From NCBI GenBank assembly GCA_905210905.1, contig CAJLYQ010000052.1:1-15159 (forward strand): a stretch of 15,159 nucleotides of DNA, written 5' to 3'. Position numbers and translations under genes: made by a program. Shown in pieces: positions 1 to 6,644 of this stretch. The notes under the pieces were generated by a model. The model ran no database searches. It worked only from the letters and a program-made list of their open reading frames with translations, and was not told where the DNA came from. The stretch is from an uncultured Christensenella sp. GTDB lineage: Bacteria > Bacillota > Clostridia > Christensenellales > DTU072. Position 1 is the stretch's first letter, and the number at the start of each line of letters is the position of its first letter.

Positions 1-35
1 TGCGTCAAACGCCCGTGTAACGTGTGGTCGGCTAT

Positions 36-311
36 TCACACATCGCTCGCCCCGTCTTCGAACCCTTTCCCTACGACTTCTCCGTTTATGCCGTTTTCTT
101 TAAGGAAGTCGAGTACGGCGTTACCCAAAGAAAACCGAGCGGTTAGTTTTTTTATCAAATCGTTTTTTTCCGCAGAAAAAAGATCGGCGGTTTTTTCGGT
201 GTCGGTTTCGCTTAGCAAAACGTCGATATAATGCCGCGCCGTGCCGCCGTAATATTCTATATGGATAAGCAAACGATTATTTTCTATAAAAAACTCGGTG
301 TATCCGTCCAT
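36..311 (-). CDS. hypothetical protein, 91 aa
   Basis: I do not recognise the family. The protein starts MDGYTEFFIENNRLLIHIEY and is complete, ending at a TGA. It has no signal peptide or membrane segment and is acidic at its C-terminus (FEDGASDV). The first 35 residues look like beta strands, and the middle (about 36-75) looks helical with many Lys, Asp and Glu, suggesting a small soluble alpha/beta protein. The ATG is preceded by AAGGAAGG about 5 bases upstream, which supports this start. It lies 97 bp downstream of the DUF1508 gene on the same strand, with a hairpin between, so it may be a separate unit or be reached by read-through. Function is unknown; that it is a real gene rests on the ribosome site and protein-like composition. 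Confidence 0.65.
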   Translation of the reverse strand: MDGYTEFFIENNRLLIHIEYYGGTARHYIDVLLSETDTEKTADLFSAEKNDLIKKLTARFSLGNAVLDFLKENGINGEVVGKGFEDGASDV

Positions 312-344
312 TTCTTCCTTCCTTTGTGCCGTATTATCCTTATA

Positions 345-385
345 TAAACGACGCGTTCCGCCCTACAAGAGCGGAACGGCGTTTA
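345..385. other. imperfect hairpin between two minus-strand genes
   Basis: Arms TAAACG + GTTCCGC (345-350, 355-361) pair with GCGGAAC + CGTTTA (371-377, 380-385), with an internal ACGC/GG bulge and a 9-base loop. On the plus strand it is followed by ATTTTTCTTT, like a terminator, but no plus-strand gene is seen upstream. For the minus-strand genes on both sides it has no clear U-run, so it could be a weak terminator, a processing site or the 5' leader structure of the 91-aa gene. Confidence 0.4.
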
Positions 386-408
386 ATTTTTCTTTAATTT
401 ACGAACAA

Positions 409-1266
409 TTATTGCTTGTTAGCGTTTTTTTCGGGCAACGGCGAACGGAGCGCAAAGCGATAAACGCTTTCTATGCTGCTTGCGCACGCTTTTTGCGAAT
501 CGTAGTTTTGTCCGTAGTATTCGATGGGCGAATTCGCCGATTTGCTTCTCAACACGAACTTATATCTGCCGGACTTGTCGGGGTCGATTACGAAATATCC
601 GTCGCGAACCGTGTTTATAAAGGTTTTCAAACCGTTAAGACAGCCGCTTTCCGCTTTGTAATCTCTGGATTCGTAAAGAAGTTGACCGTTGTTGGCGAAA
701 AGCAGGAAAACGAACGGCGAAGTTTTGGAGTTTTCGTCCACTCTCGCGATTTCCCATTTGCCTACCGCGCCCGAACCTTCGGCGACGTCTTTGACGAGTT
801 CTTCGGGGATCTCGTAATAAACGAACTTAGCCGCATAGTCTTCGGTGGTGATGTCTACTATCGGAGAGATCGGCGCAAAACGTTTTACGCTTTCGATGTT
901 GTTTCTGCAGGAAGTTTCCGTAGAGAAACTTTCTCCGACGTACAAAAGCGTGTTGCTCGTAGGACTTTTAAGTATGAATTTGTAGTTTTTGAACTTGTCC
1001 GCGCGAACGGTAAATCTTCCTGCATTTACCGCGTCGATAAAGTTGGCGATCGCTTCTTTGCAGGAATCCACGGACTTATACGCCTTGCTTTCGTAAAGAA
1101 GTTGTCCGTTGTTGGCGAGAAGTAAATAGTTGTATCCGCCGAGGTCGGAGTTGCAGATCTCGATCTTTCCTACGACTTTGTTTTCTTTAACTTCTTCTTC
1201 CGCAGGTTGTTCGAAACTGACTTTATTTTCGGGATCGTTGAGTTTAACTTCGGGTTTTTCCAGCAT
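409..1266 (-). CDS. C-terminal part: four-module DUF1508 (YegP-like) protein, 285 aa
   Basis: This is the C-terminal piece of the interrupted frame, given from its first available ATG. It contains two about 100-residue repeats, each made of two DUF1508-like modules: about 32-80 and 82-132, then 168-220 and 222-272. The repeats share the diagnostic LLANNGQLLYES / LLFANNGQLLYES core (residues 48-60 and 188-200) and the ending NIESVKRFA / SIESVYRFA. DUF1508 (UPF0339) modules are small beta-beta-alpha units of unknown function, usually found in tandem. There are no membrane segments in this part; residues 1-30 are the end of the acidic linker. The ribosome site upstream of 1266 is weak (only an AGG), so independent translation is doubtful and the true product is probably meant to begin at 1869. 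The domain call is fairly sure; the biological role is unknown. Confidence 0.7.
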   Translation of the reverse strand: MLEKPEVKLNDPENKVSFEQPAEEEVKENKVVGKIEICNSDLGGYNYLLLANNGQLLYESKAYKSVDSCKEAIANFIDAVNAGRFTVRADKFKNYKFILKSPTSNTLLYVGESFSTETSCRNNIESVKRFAPISPIVDITTEDYAAKFVYYEIPEELVKDVAEGSGAVGKWEIARVDENSKTSPFVFLLFANNGQLLYESRDYKAESGCLNGLKTFINTVRDGYFVIDPDKSGRYKFVLRSKSANSPIEYYGQNYDSQKACASSIESVYRFALRSPLPEKNANKQ

Positions 1267-1422
1267 ATTTACCTGTTCCGCTTCCGCTTTTTCTTCCGGC
1301 TGCTTTTCAACCGCCTTTTTAGCAACGGGTTTTTTCGTCGCTTTCTTTGCGGCAACGACTTTTTTTACGGGTTCTTCCGCCGCAACGGTTTCCGCTTTCT
1401 CTTCGGCTTTTTCTTCTTTAAC

Positions 1423-1516
1423 CGGTTCTTCCGCTTTTTCTTCGGCTGCGGGAGCGGCGACGACGATTTCTTCTTCGACCTTTTCTTCCGCTATCGGTTC
1501 TTCCGCTTTTTCTTCG
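1423..1516. repeat. direct repeats within the Glu/Lys/Pro linker
   Basis: An identical 22-bp block occurs at 1423-1444 and 1495-1516, exactly 72 bp (24 codons) apart, and a slightly shorter relative lies at 1521-1540. On the minus strand it encodes EEKAEEP-type residues. The 24-codon spacing shows that the linker grew by in-frame duplication. Such tracts are prone to slippage and to assembly error, which matters for the nearby stop codon at 1579-1581. Confidence 0.7.
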
Positions 1517-1578
1517 ACTGCCGGTTCCGCTTTTTCTTCGATTTCTTCTTTTTCTTCGGTCTGTTCGGAAACGACTTC

Positions 1579-1869
1579 TTATTTTTCTTCCGCAGGTTCT
1601 TCCTTAGCCGCCGTTTCGTATTCGGGATCGGCGTATTTCTCGGTTTCGGCGGACTTTTTTTCGGACACGTCGATGGTTTCGCCTACTTCTTCGTAGCGTC
1701 TTTTACCTTTTTTCGACGCGCGACAGCAGACTACGATGAGCGCAGCGATAAGAGCGGCAATAACGACCGCCGCAATGATCAAATGCCAGCATTTGAACGT
1801 TATGGCGTTGCCTAATGCAATTTCCTGATTGATAAAATCCGCAAAAGCGGCGATACCGAATAAAAACAT
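1579..1869 (-). CDS. N-terminal part: single-pass membrane anchor of the DUF1508 protein, 96 aa
   Basis: The product begins MFLFGIAAFADFINQEIALG and has one strong membrane helix, about residues 29-51 (HLIIAAVVIAALIAALIVV), followed by CCRASKKGKRR. The basic stretch after the helix suggests that the C-terminal side is cytoplasmic. Residues 60-96 are acidic and end EEPAEEK before the TAA. The start at 1869 has a good AGGAGAG ribosome site about 7 bases upstream and a sigma-A-like promoter further up. On its own it would be a short anchor with an acidic tail. It most likely represents the front of the larger DUF1508 protein described for 409-1869. Confidence 0.65.
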   Translation of the reverse strand: MFLFGIAAFADFINQEIALGNAITFKCWHLIIAAVVIAALIAALIVVCCRASKKGKRRYEEVGETIDVSEKKSAETEKYADPEYETAAKEEPAEEK

Positions 1870-1932
1870 AAGTTCTCTCCTTGTTGTTTCGTGTTATTTC
1901 ACGTCCGTTTCGGACGACTTTTATCGACTGAT

Positions 1933-1962
1933 AGTGTACTACATTTTTCGCGCGGTTGTCAA
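1933..1962 (-). promoter_or_regulatory. sigma-A-like promoter for the DUF1508 protein gene
   Basis: On the minus strand, TTGACA (1962-1957) and TACACT (1938-1933) are separated by 18 bases, about 64 bases upstream of the ATG at 1869. The -35 box shares the bases TGTCA with that of the divergent VanW promoter. Confidence 0.5.
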
Positions 1963-1983
1963 TTATTTTACTTTTTTTATAAC
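1956..1983 (+). promoter_or_regulatory. sigma-A-like promoter for the VanW-family gene
   Basis: TTGTCA (1956-1961) and TATAAC (1978-1983) are spaced by 16 bases. The predicted transcript would start near 1990, giving a leader of about 30 bases before the ATG at 2022. It overlaps the -35 box of the minus-strand promoter. Confidence 0.45.
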
Positions 1984-2021
1984 GAATAAATATTCGCGCG
2001 GACGCGGCGCATACTACCTTT

Positions 2022-3188
2022 ATGAGCAGAAAAGTCCTTTTTTTCGTCTTGGTTTCGGCTTTGGTTTGCGCCGTATGCTTTTTTTCGGGCACGGCGGTAA
2101 AACCCGTAAAATTTAACGTGGTTATGCTCGACGGCGAACTCGTCGCGTTTAACAAAACCTACGACTGTTCTTTTTCCGCGTCGGCATTATCTCGCTTATT
2201 CTATGGCAGCAATCCGAGAAATATGCTTAATTCCCGATTTAAGGGTAACGCAAGTAATTTTTTGGATTACTTAAACTCCGATATTAAGTCGGACGTAGTC
2301 GCTTTGGCGAAACGACTTTCGTTTTCCCCCGTCGAACCGAACGTAAATTTCCTCGGCAAAGGCGAATTCGTTTTTACGGACGGTAAAAACGGTAGAAATT
2401 GCGACGAGAATACGGCTTTGCAAAAAGCGGCGGAAAAAGAGACGTCGAATTTATCGTTCGACGTAATTCCGCCGAAAAAAACGGTTGACGAACTGAAAAA
2501 AGACGCGCAACCGAGCGGAAGGGCGAAAACCGCCTATTTTACTTCGGGTAAAGCGAGAAAAAACAACGTCGAACTTGCGGCGAAGCGGCTTGACGGCAAA
2601 ACCGTACTGCCGGGCGAAAAGTTGTCTTTTAACGAAGTCGTGGGGAAAAGAACGACGGAAAACGGCTTTTCCGAAGCGAAAGTCATCGTTTACGGCGAAT
2701 ATACGGGCGGGGTGGGTGGGGGCGTCTGTCAGGTTTCCACTACGTTATACAACGCGTGGCTTTGCGCCGGGCTTGACGCGGAAAAATCCCTTTGTCACTC
2801 TCTCGAACCGAGTTACGTTGCACCGGGACTCGACGCTATGGTAAGCGAAACCAGCGACCTTGTTCTCGTCAACAATTCTTCTTCTCCTGCGTATATCGGA
2901 GCGTTTTACGACGGAAATTACCTTGAGTTCGTGGTTTACTCGCGTTCCCTGCCCTGCACGATAAAACTCGCAAGCGAGTTCGTCCGCGCCATACCCTGCG
3001 ACGAGTACAAAGTCGTTTACGGCGAAGAAGAAAAAATACTTTCTTACCCTAAAAACGGCGCGATTTACCGCTCGTACAGGGAATATATCGTGGACGGGGA
3101 AGTCGCTCTTAAAGAACCTTTGCGCACTTCCGCCTATTTGCCGCAAAAAGGAAAAATAAGTAAAATTAAGTTTTCCGACGAAGAATAA
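2022..3188 (+). CDS. VanW-family protein with N-terminal membrane anchor or signal
   Basis: The 388-residue protein starts with a hydrophobic signal or anchor (residues 5-24), so the rest should lie outside the membrane. Residues about 90-165 resemble the peptidoglycan-binding_4 domain that often precedes VanW domains. The VanW domain spans about 178-310 and shows RKNNVELAAKRLDG, PGEKLSFNEVVG (197-208), GGGVCQVSTTLYNAW (232-246), H259 and GLDAMV (269-274), all typical of the family. The biochemical role of VanW proteins is unproven; they are associated with cell-wall or glycopeptide-resistance contexts, but no van resistance genes are here, so no resistance is implied. The ATG at 2022 is needed to include the signal, yet no clear ribosome site precedes it. 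It is followed 53 bp later by the zinc-ribbon gene on the same strand. Confidence 0.9.
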   Translation: MSRKVLFFVLVSALVCAVCFFSGTAVKPVKFNVVMLDGELVAFNKTYDCSFSASALSRLFYGSNPRNMLNSRFKGNASNFLDYLNSDIKSDVVALAKRLSFSPVEPNVNFLGKGEFVFTDGKNGRNCDENTALQKAAEKETSNLSFDVIPPKKTVDELKKDAQPSGRAKTAYFTSGKARKNNVELAAKRLDGKTVLPGEKLSFNEVVGKRTTENGFSEAKVIVYGEYTGGVGGGVCQVSTTLYNAWLCAGLDAEKSLCHSLEPSYVAPGLDAMVSETSDLVLVNNSSSPAYIGAFYDGNYLEFVVYSRSLPCTIKLASEFVRAIPCDEYKVVYGEEEKILSYPKNGAIYRSYREYIVDGEVALKEPLRTSAYLPQKGKISKIKFSDEE

Positions 3189-3241
3189 AAACGTATATTG
3201 CGGCTCAAAATAATATCACAAACACTTTAAGGAGGTTAGTT

Positions 3242-3397
3242 ATGAAGAACAGTAAAATCGTAAAAACCGGTGAAAAACCCGGACGCGGCAAGTATTCCTG
3301 CACTAATTGCCATACTTGCGTAACTCTCGACGCGGGCGATAAAATGCCCCCGTGTCCGAAATGTACGAACAGCGAATTCACGAAACAAAACGGCTAA
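3242..3397 (+). CDS. small zinc-ribbon protein, 51 aa
   Basis: The protein begins MKNSKIVKTGEKPGRGKYSC and carries two CxxC knuckles, C20-x2-C23 and C38-x2-C41, around a short hairpin (with an extra C26), the pattern of a one-zinc ribbon. The central PPCPKC is typical of short rubredoxin-like or zinc-ribbon-containing proteins common in Firmicutes. Its partner or target is unknown. The start is certain: a perfect AAGGAGG sits at 3229-3235, 6 bases before the ATG. No clear promoter lies in the 53-bp gap, so it is probably cotranscribed with the VanW-family gene. A strong terminator follows. It lacks other domains and any membrane segment. Confidence 0.85.
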   Translation: MKNSKIVKTGEKPGRGKYSCTNCHTCVTLDAGDKMPPCPKCTNSEFTKQNG

Positions 3398-3441
3398 CGA
3401 CGCCTTAAATCCGACTAAATAAAAACGGATTGCGAAAAAGT

Positions 3442-3482
3442 AAAAGGTCCGCCGAATCGGCAGACCTTTTATCTTTTTTTTT
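3442..3482. terminator. bidirectional intrinsic terminator
   Basis: AAAAGGTC-C-GCCG (3442-3454), loop AAT, then CGGC-A-GACCTTTT (3458-3470), followed by a T tract at 3474-3482 on the plus strand. On the minus strand the hairpin is followed by ACTTTTT. It sits between the convergent zinc-ribbon and hydrolase genes and can serve both. Confidence 0.85.
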
Positions 3483-3491
3483 AAGTAAATT

Positions 3492-4424
3492 TTACTTCAG
3501 ACGGGCGTCCATAAACGCAAACGCGCGCTTGAAACATTCTTTGCTTATCTTCGTCCAAAAGTTAAAATGGAAACAGTGGTTGTCTAAAAACTTTTTGGAC
3601 GCGAACGCTTCGTTTTCCACGCCACATTCGTCGAGTTCTTTTTTGAGAAGTTCTCCCTGTCCTTTGCAGAAAATATCTTTACCGCTCATTACCAAGAATG
3701 ACGGGCACCATTTTTCGTTTACCCATTCGATAGGACTGATATATTTAAGGTCGGCGTAGTCGTTAATGTTTGAAAAATCTTTTTTGAGTTTGTACTCGTC
3801 GCTGTCGAGATAACAACGTCCGATGTCCCATACTATATTGAAAGGCAATTTGGTAAGAGAGATACTCTTTACAAGGTCGTACGGACCGCAGAAGGACGCT
3901 AGCAATGCGGGTTTAACTTTTATCGGCACGCCGATTCTTTCTTCGAGTTCGGGATTTGCGGCAACTGCGACAAGTTGCGTCGCATAATACGCTCCCGCGC
4001 TATCGCCGGTCACGCAAACCTTATTGACGTCTATATTGTACTTTTCCGCAAGCGTGGCTATGTAGTTAAGTGCTTTGCAACAGTCCTGAATCGCCGCCGG
4101 GAAACGGTACTTCGGGCTGAGACGATAGTTTACGTTGAACACGAAATAGCCGTGTTTTGCATAACGCTTGCACAAACTCTTTCTGTACTTCATATCGCCT
4201 TTAACGAAACCGCCGCCGTGGATGTTAAGCACCACGGGAAGAAGGGGTTTGTCCTTGCCGACCAAAGCCGGATCGTAATAAACCTGTCCTACGCATTCGG
4301 TGGGGTACTTTTCGTCGTAAACCACGACTTCTTTTTCCTGCGTCATACCTTTATAACGGCGATAATTTTGCAAAGGATTGCAAAGTTTGTCTATAACCAC
4401 GAAAACAAATTCCGAGCGAGTCAT
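3492..4424 (-). CDS. alpha/beta hydrolase, HSL/acetyl-esterase type
   Basis: This 310-residue protein is a carboxylesterase-type hydrolase of the hormone-sensitive-lipase (alpha/beta hydrolase fold-3) group. The oxyanion-hole motif HGGG is at 69-72, the nucleophile elbow GDSAG at 140-144 (Ser142), the likely acid is D250 (SGKD) and the likely catalytic His is H283 in DNHCFH. There is no signal peptide, so it should be cytoplasmic. Length and motif spacing are normal and all catalytic residues are present. The substrate cannot be read from the sequence; small acyl or acetyl esters are typical for the family. The ATG at 4424 has a GGAGG about 7 bases upstream. It is divergent from a sugar symporter gene, which may hint at deacylation of an imported sugar, but that is inference. 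Confidence 0.9.
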   Translation of the reverse strand: MTRSEFVFVVIDKLCNPLQNYRRYKGMTQEKEVVVYDEKYPTECVGQVYYDPALVGKDKPLLPVVLNIHGGGFVKGDMKYRKSLCKRYAKHGYFVFNVNYRLSPKYRFPAAIQDCCKALNYIATLAEKYNIDVNKVCVTGDSAGAYYATQLVAVAANPELEERIGVPIKVKPALLASFCGPYDLVKSISLTKLPFNIVWDIGRCYLDSDEYKLKKDFSNINDYADLKYISPIEWVNEKWCPSFLVMSGKDIFCKGQGELLKKELDECGVENEAFASKKFLDNHCFHFNFWTKISKECFKRAFAFMDARLK

Positions 4425-4453
4425 AAAAACCTCCGATTTTTCTTTTTTTTATT

Positions 4454-4482
4454 ATTATACGACCTTATTCGCCGTTTTTCAA
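4454..4482 (-). promoter_or_regulatory. sigma-A-like promoter for the hydrolase gene
   Basis: On the minus strand, TTGAAA (4482-4477) and a perfect TATAAT (4459-4454) are separated by 17 bases, about 30 bases upstream of the ATG at 4424. The leader would be short, near 25 bases. Confidence 0.65.
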
Positions 4483-4580
4483 GTCTTATTTTCGCTTTTT
4501 ATACATTTTCCGATTTTTTACGCCGACAAACGCCGTTCGACGTAACGTTCGTTATAATACGCATATCGGACGAGCCGAAC

Positions 4581-4611
4581 TCGGTATACCGAAAAGCGTA
4601 CGGTAAAACCG
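4581..4611. promoter_or_regulatory. palindromes upstream of the symporter promoter (possible operator)
   Basis: A perfect 12-bp palindrome TCGGTATACCGA (4581-4592) is followed by the smaller inverted repeat CGGTAAAACCG (4601-4611), and CCGAA recurs three times between 4575 and 4613. The cluster ends 23 bp before the -35 box of the symporter gene. The position suits an activator or repressor site, but no regulator gene is nearby. Confidence 0.35.
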
Positions 4612-4634
4612 AAAGAAAAACGCAAAAATGCTCA

Positions 4635-4663
4635 TTGACAGAGTATCTTTATAATGATAAAAT
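4635..4663 (+). promoter_or_regulatory. strong sigma-A-like promoter with extended -10, symporter gene
   Basis: TTGACA (4635-4640), 17 bases, TAAAAT (4658-4663) preceded by TGA, an extended -10. Transcription would start near 4670. This places the alternative ATG at 4654 outside the transcript and supports the start at 4699. A 5-bp inverted repeat AATACATAGTATT overlaps the start point at 4661-4673. Confidence 0.7.
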
Positions 4664-4698
4664 ACATAGTATTATCAATGTTTTTTACGGAGAGAACG

Positions 4699-6327
4699 AT
4701 GAAAAAAAGAGAACTTCAACCGTTAAATCCCGATCTCGTACCGGGTAAGGAAAAGTTGTGCTACGGCATAGGCGGTTTTATGGACGGCGGCGCGGTCGCG
4801 CTTATGTCCTGCGTTATGCTCAAGTATATGACTACCTGGGGTGTCGCTCCGGCAATCGCTTCCACCATTATGATGGTCGCGAAAATCTGGGACGCTATCA
4901 CCGATCCGCTTATGGGATTTATCAGCGACAACACCCGCGGCAAGTTCGGCAGGCGTAAACCGTATATGGTAGTCGGCGGCATACTGGTAATCGTCGCGCT
5001 TACCCTTTTGTTTATGCCCGTGAGAAAATGGGGTATGTCTACCGGCGAATTTACCGCTTATATTTTGATTTTCTACCTTGTCTGGAACACGGTCTCTACG
5101 ATCACGCAGGTGCCGTACTGCTCGATGTCTGGCGACATTTCGCCGCTTTATAAGGAAAGAAACAACGCAAACACGGTGAAACTCGTGTTCACTTCTCTTT
5201 CGAGCGGTATTTCTTACGTCGTGCCTTTGCTTGTACTCGAAGCGATGATAAGCAAAGACGGTTTTCTTTTCGTACCCAACATTTCGCCCGTCACGTTCTG
5301 GCTGATTATCGGTTTGGGTTTCGGCTTACTGTTCGGTATCGGGTTGGTTATTTGCGGTTTGTTCGTCAAAGAAAGAGTTCACGTCAACACCCCGAAAATA
5401 AAATTCGACTTCAAGCAATTCCTTAACAACTATATAGAACCTTACAAAAACCGTTCTTACCGTTGGCATATAATAATGTACTGCGCGGCGTTTATGTGTA
5501 TGGATATGATAAGCGCGCTTGCCGTTTTCTATGCGACCGACGTATGGCACGGATACAAACTCTTCGGAATGGATATTTCGTCGCTGTTTATCGTCGCTCC
5601 CCTTATGGTCGCGGCGGTGCTTATGTTCCCCTTGTCGAGAGTTCTGATGGATAAAAAAAGTAAACAGTTCGTTTTCAGAATGGGTTTGCCTTTTTACATT
5701 TTAGGCGGTATAATGTTTGCGATAATGGATCCGTCCTGGACGCCGCCCATACTTATCCCCATAGTCGCGCTCGTGATGGGTCTCGGTTTCGGCGGAGCGC
5801 AAATGATGCCCTGGATGATCTTCCCCGACACCATCGACGTGGCGGAACTCGCCACCGGAAAACGTCCCACCGGTACTTACAGCGGTATGATGACGCTCGC
5901 AAGAAAAGTAGCGGGAGCGTTCGGCGTGGGTCTCGTCGGCTGGGTAATGACCGGCGCAGGATATATCGAAAACACGAGCGGCGACGCGTCGAATTACGTA
6001 GTTCAACCGTCTTCCGCACTGCTCGCGATAAAACTTATGATGGGCGTATCCATCGCGGTATTCATAAGTATAGCGATGTTCGCTTCGTTTAAGTACAAAG
6101 TCACCAACGCCAAACTTAAACGTATCCGTTACTTCTGCGAACTCGCCGAACAAGGCGCTCTGGACACGCTGAGCGAAGAAGAACGACAAGAAAGAATCGC
6201 TTTGATCGAAGAACTTGCCGGTAAAACGAAAAATACGACCTTGAAAACGTCGTTAAGTGCGAAAAACAAGAAAACGAAGAAACAATCGAATAAAAAATCG
6301 AATAAAAAACATTTTTTACGGAGGTAA
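4699..6327 (+). CDS. GPH-family (MelB-like) sugar:cation symporter
   Basis: The 542-residue membrane protein belongs to the glycoside-pentoside-hexuronide:cation symporter family (MFS_2). The family signature WDAITDPLMGFISDNTRG followed by KFGRRKPY spans residues 64-89, and about twelve hydrophobic helices extend to about residue 470. The substrate is unknown; relatives import oligosaccharides, pentosides or uronides with Na+ or H+. The start was set at 4699, not at the upstream in-frame ATG (4654), because GGAGAG at 4689-4694 precedes it and the promoter -10 overlaps the upstream ATG. The protein is longer than usual (450-500), with a cytoplasmic tail; its last 34 residues (509-542) contain fourteen Lys/Arg. 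The next gene follows after 6 bp, and its ribosome site overlaps this stop, so the two are probably translationally coupled. Confidence 0.9.
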   Translation: MKKRELQPLNPDLVPGKEKLCYGIGGFMDGGAVALMSCVMLKYMTTWGVAPAIASTIMMVAKIWDAITDPLMGFISDNTRGKFGRRKPYMVVGGILVIVALTLLFMPVRKWGMSTGEFTAYILIFYLVWNTVSTITQVPYCSMSGDISPLYKERNNANTVKLVFTSLSSGISYVVPLLVLEAMISKDGFLFVPNISPVTFWLIIGLGFGLLFGIGLVICGLFVKERVHVNTPKIKFDFKQFLNNYIEPYKNRSYRWHIIMYCAAFMCMDMISALAVFYATDVWHGYKLFGMDISSLFIVAPLMVAAVLMFPLSRVLMDKKSKQFVFRMGLPFYILGGIMFAIMDPSWTPPILIPIVALVMGLGFGGAQMMPWMIFPDTIDVAELATGKRPTGTYSGMMTLARKVAGAFGVGLVGWVMTGAGYIENTSGDASNYVVQPSSALLAIKLMMGVSIAVFISIAMFASFKYKVTNAKLKRIRYFCELAEQGALDTLSEEERQERIALIEELAGKTKNTTLKTSLSAKNKKTKKQSNKKSNKKHFLRR

Positions 6328-6333
6328 ACAACA

Positions 6334-6627
6334 ATGGCAAACAAGAAAAAGTCTTCCGGCGGAAGCGGAATTTCGCTCAATAAAGTATCGTTCTGGCTGA
6401 TTTGCGTCACCGCGATACTCTATCTCGTGGCAATGATACTTCACTTGGTAGGAATAGAAGCGGTAATCGTAAGAGCACTTCAGGCAGTAGCCACCGCTAT
6501 AATGATTATCGTAGTCGCAATCCTTGCCTGGCGTTACGTCAAAAACAAACAGACCGTATGGAAAATCCTTTATATAGTCTGCTTGCTCGTCGTAATAGTA
6601 GGAATTATCATTCCGCTCGTTATTTAA
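6334..6627 (+). CDS. small three-helix membrane protein, 97 aa
   Basis: I do not recognise a named family. After a basic N-terminus (MANKKKSSGGSG) there are three predicted membrane helices at about 18-40, 44-66 and 74-96, with almost no loops; the last helix reaches the C-terminus (IIPLVI). The start has GGAGG about 12 bases upstream, overlapping the stop of the symporter gene (6325-6327), and the short stretch TTTTTTACGGAG occurs before both genes. This suggests coupled expression, possibly as a partner or regulator of the symporter, but that is inference from position only. A strong terminator follows. It is too small to be a transporter on its own unless it oligomerises. Confidence 0.8.
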   Translation: MANKKKSSGGSGISLNKVSFWLICVTAILYLVAMILHLVGIEAVIVRALQAVATAIMIIVVAILAWRYVKNKQTVWKILYIVCLLVVIVGIIIPLVI

Positions 6628-6644
6628 CGAATTCCAAACCAACG

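Larger units (their letters stand above)
409..1869 (-). pseudogene. stop-interrupted membrane-anchored DUF1508 protein (whole frame)
   Basis: One continuous minus-strand frame of 486 codons runs from the ATG at 1869 to the TAA at 409, broken only by a TAA at 1581-1579 after residue 96. The pieces fit as one protein: a membrane anchor (about residues 29-51), a long Glu/Lys/Ala/Pro linker that begins before the stop and continues for about 100 codons after it, then four DUF1508-like modules. The 312 bp between the stop and the next ATG (1266) stays in frame and has the same EEKAEEP-like composition on both sides of the stop. A single G-to-T change on the coding strand (GAA to TAA) would explain it. 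It could be a true null allele, a polymorphism, a base-calling or assembly error, or two separately translated proteins. No readthrough signal is evident, and TAA is the ordinary stop of neighbouring genes. Confidence 0.6.

Noticed and set aside
298..1125. Long plus-strand reading frame opposite the DUF1508 modules
   Set aside because: It is antisense to clear DUF1508 repeats, is rich in Arg/Phe without domain features, and has no ribosome site.
1290..1560. Repeat tract as a CRISPR array
   Set aside because: The repeats are coding for an acidic linker, differ in spacing and have no unique spacers.
1130..1815. Ser- and Phe-rich plus-strand frames
   Set aside because: They are the mirror of the GAA/AAA-rich linker codons on the minus strand (TTC/TTT/TCT), giving artificial Phe/Ser repeats.
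2022..3188. VanW-family gene as a sign of vancomycin resistance
   Set aside because: No vanA/B/H/X/R/S-like genes are present, and VanW domains are common in Firmicutes outside resistance clusters.
4635..4655. TATAAT at 4650-4655 as the -10 partner of TTGACA (4635)
   Set aside because: The spacing is only 9 bases; TAAAAT at 4658 gives 17 bases and an extended -10.
4654..4698. Upstream ATG for the plus-strand symporter
   Set aside because: It overlaps the promoter -10 and lies before the predicted transcript start; GGAGAG precedes 4699.
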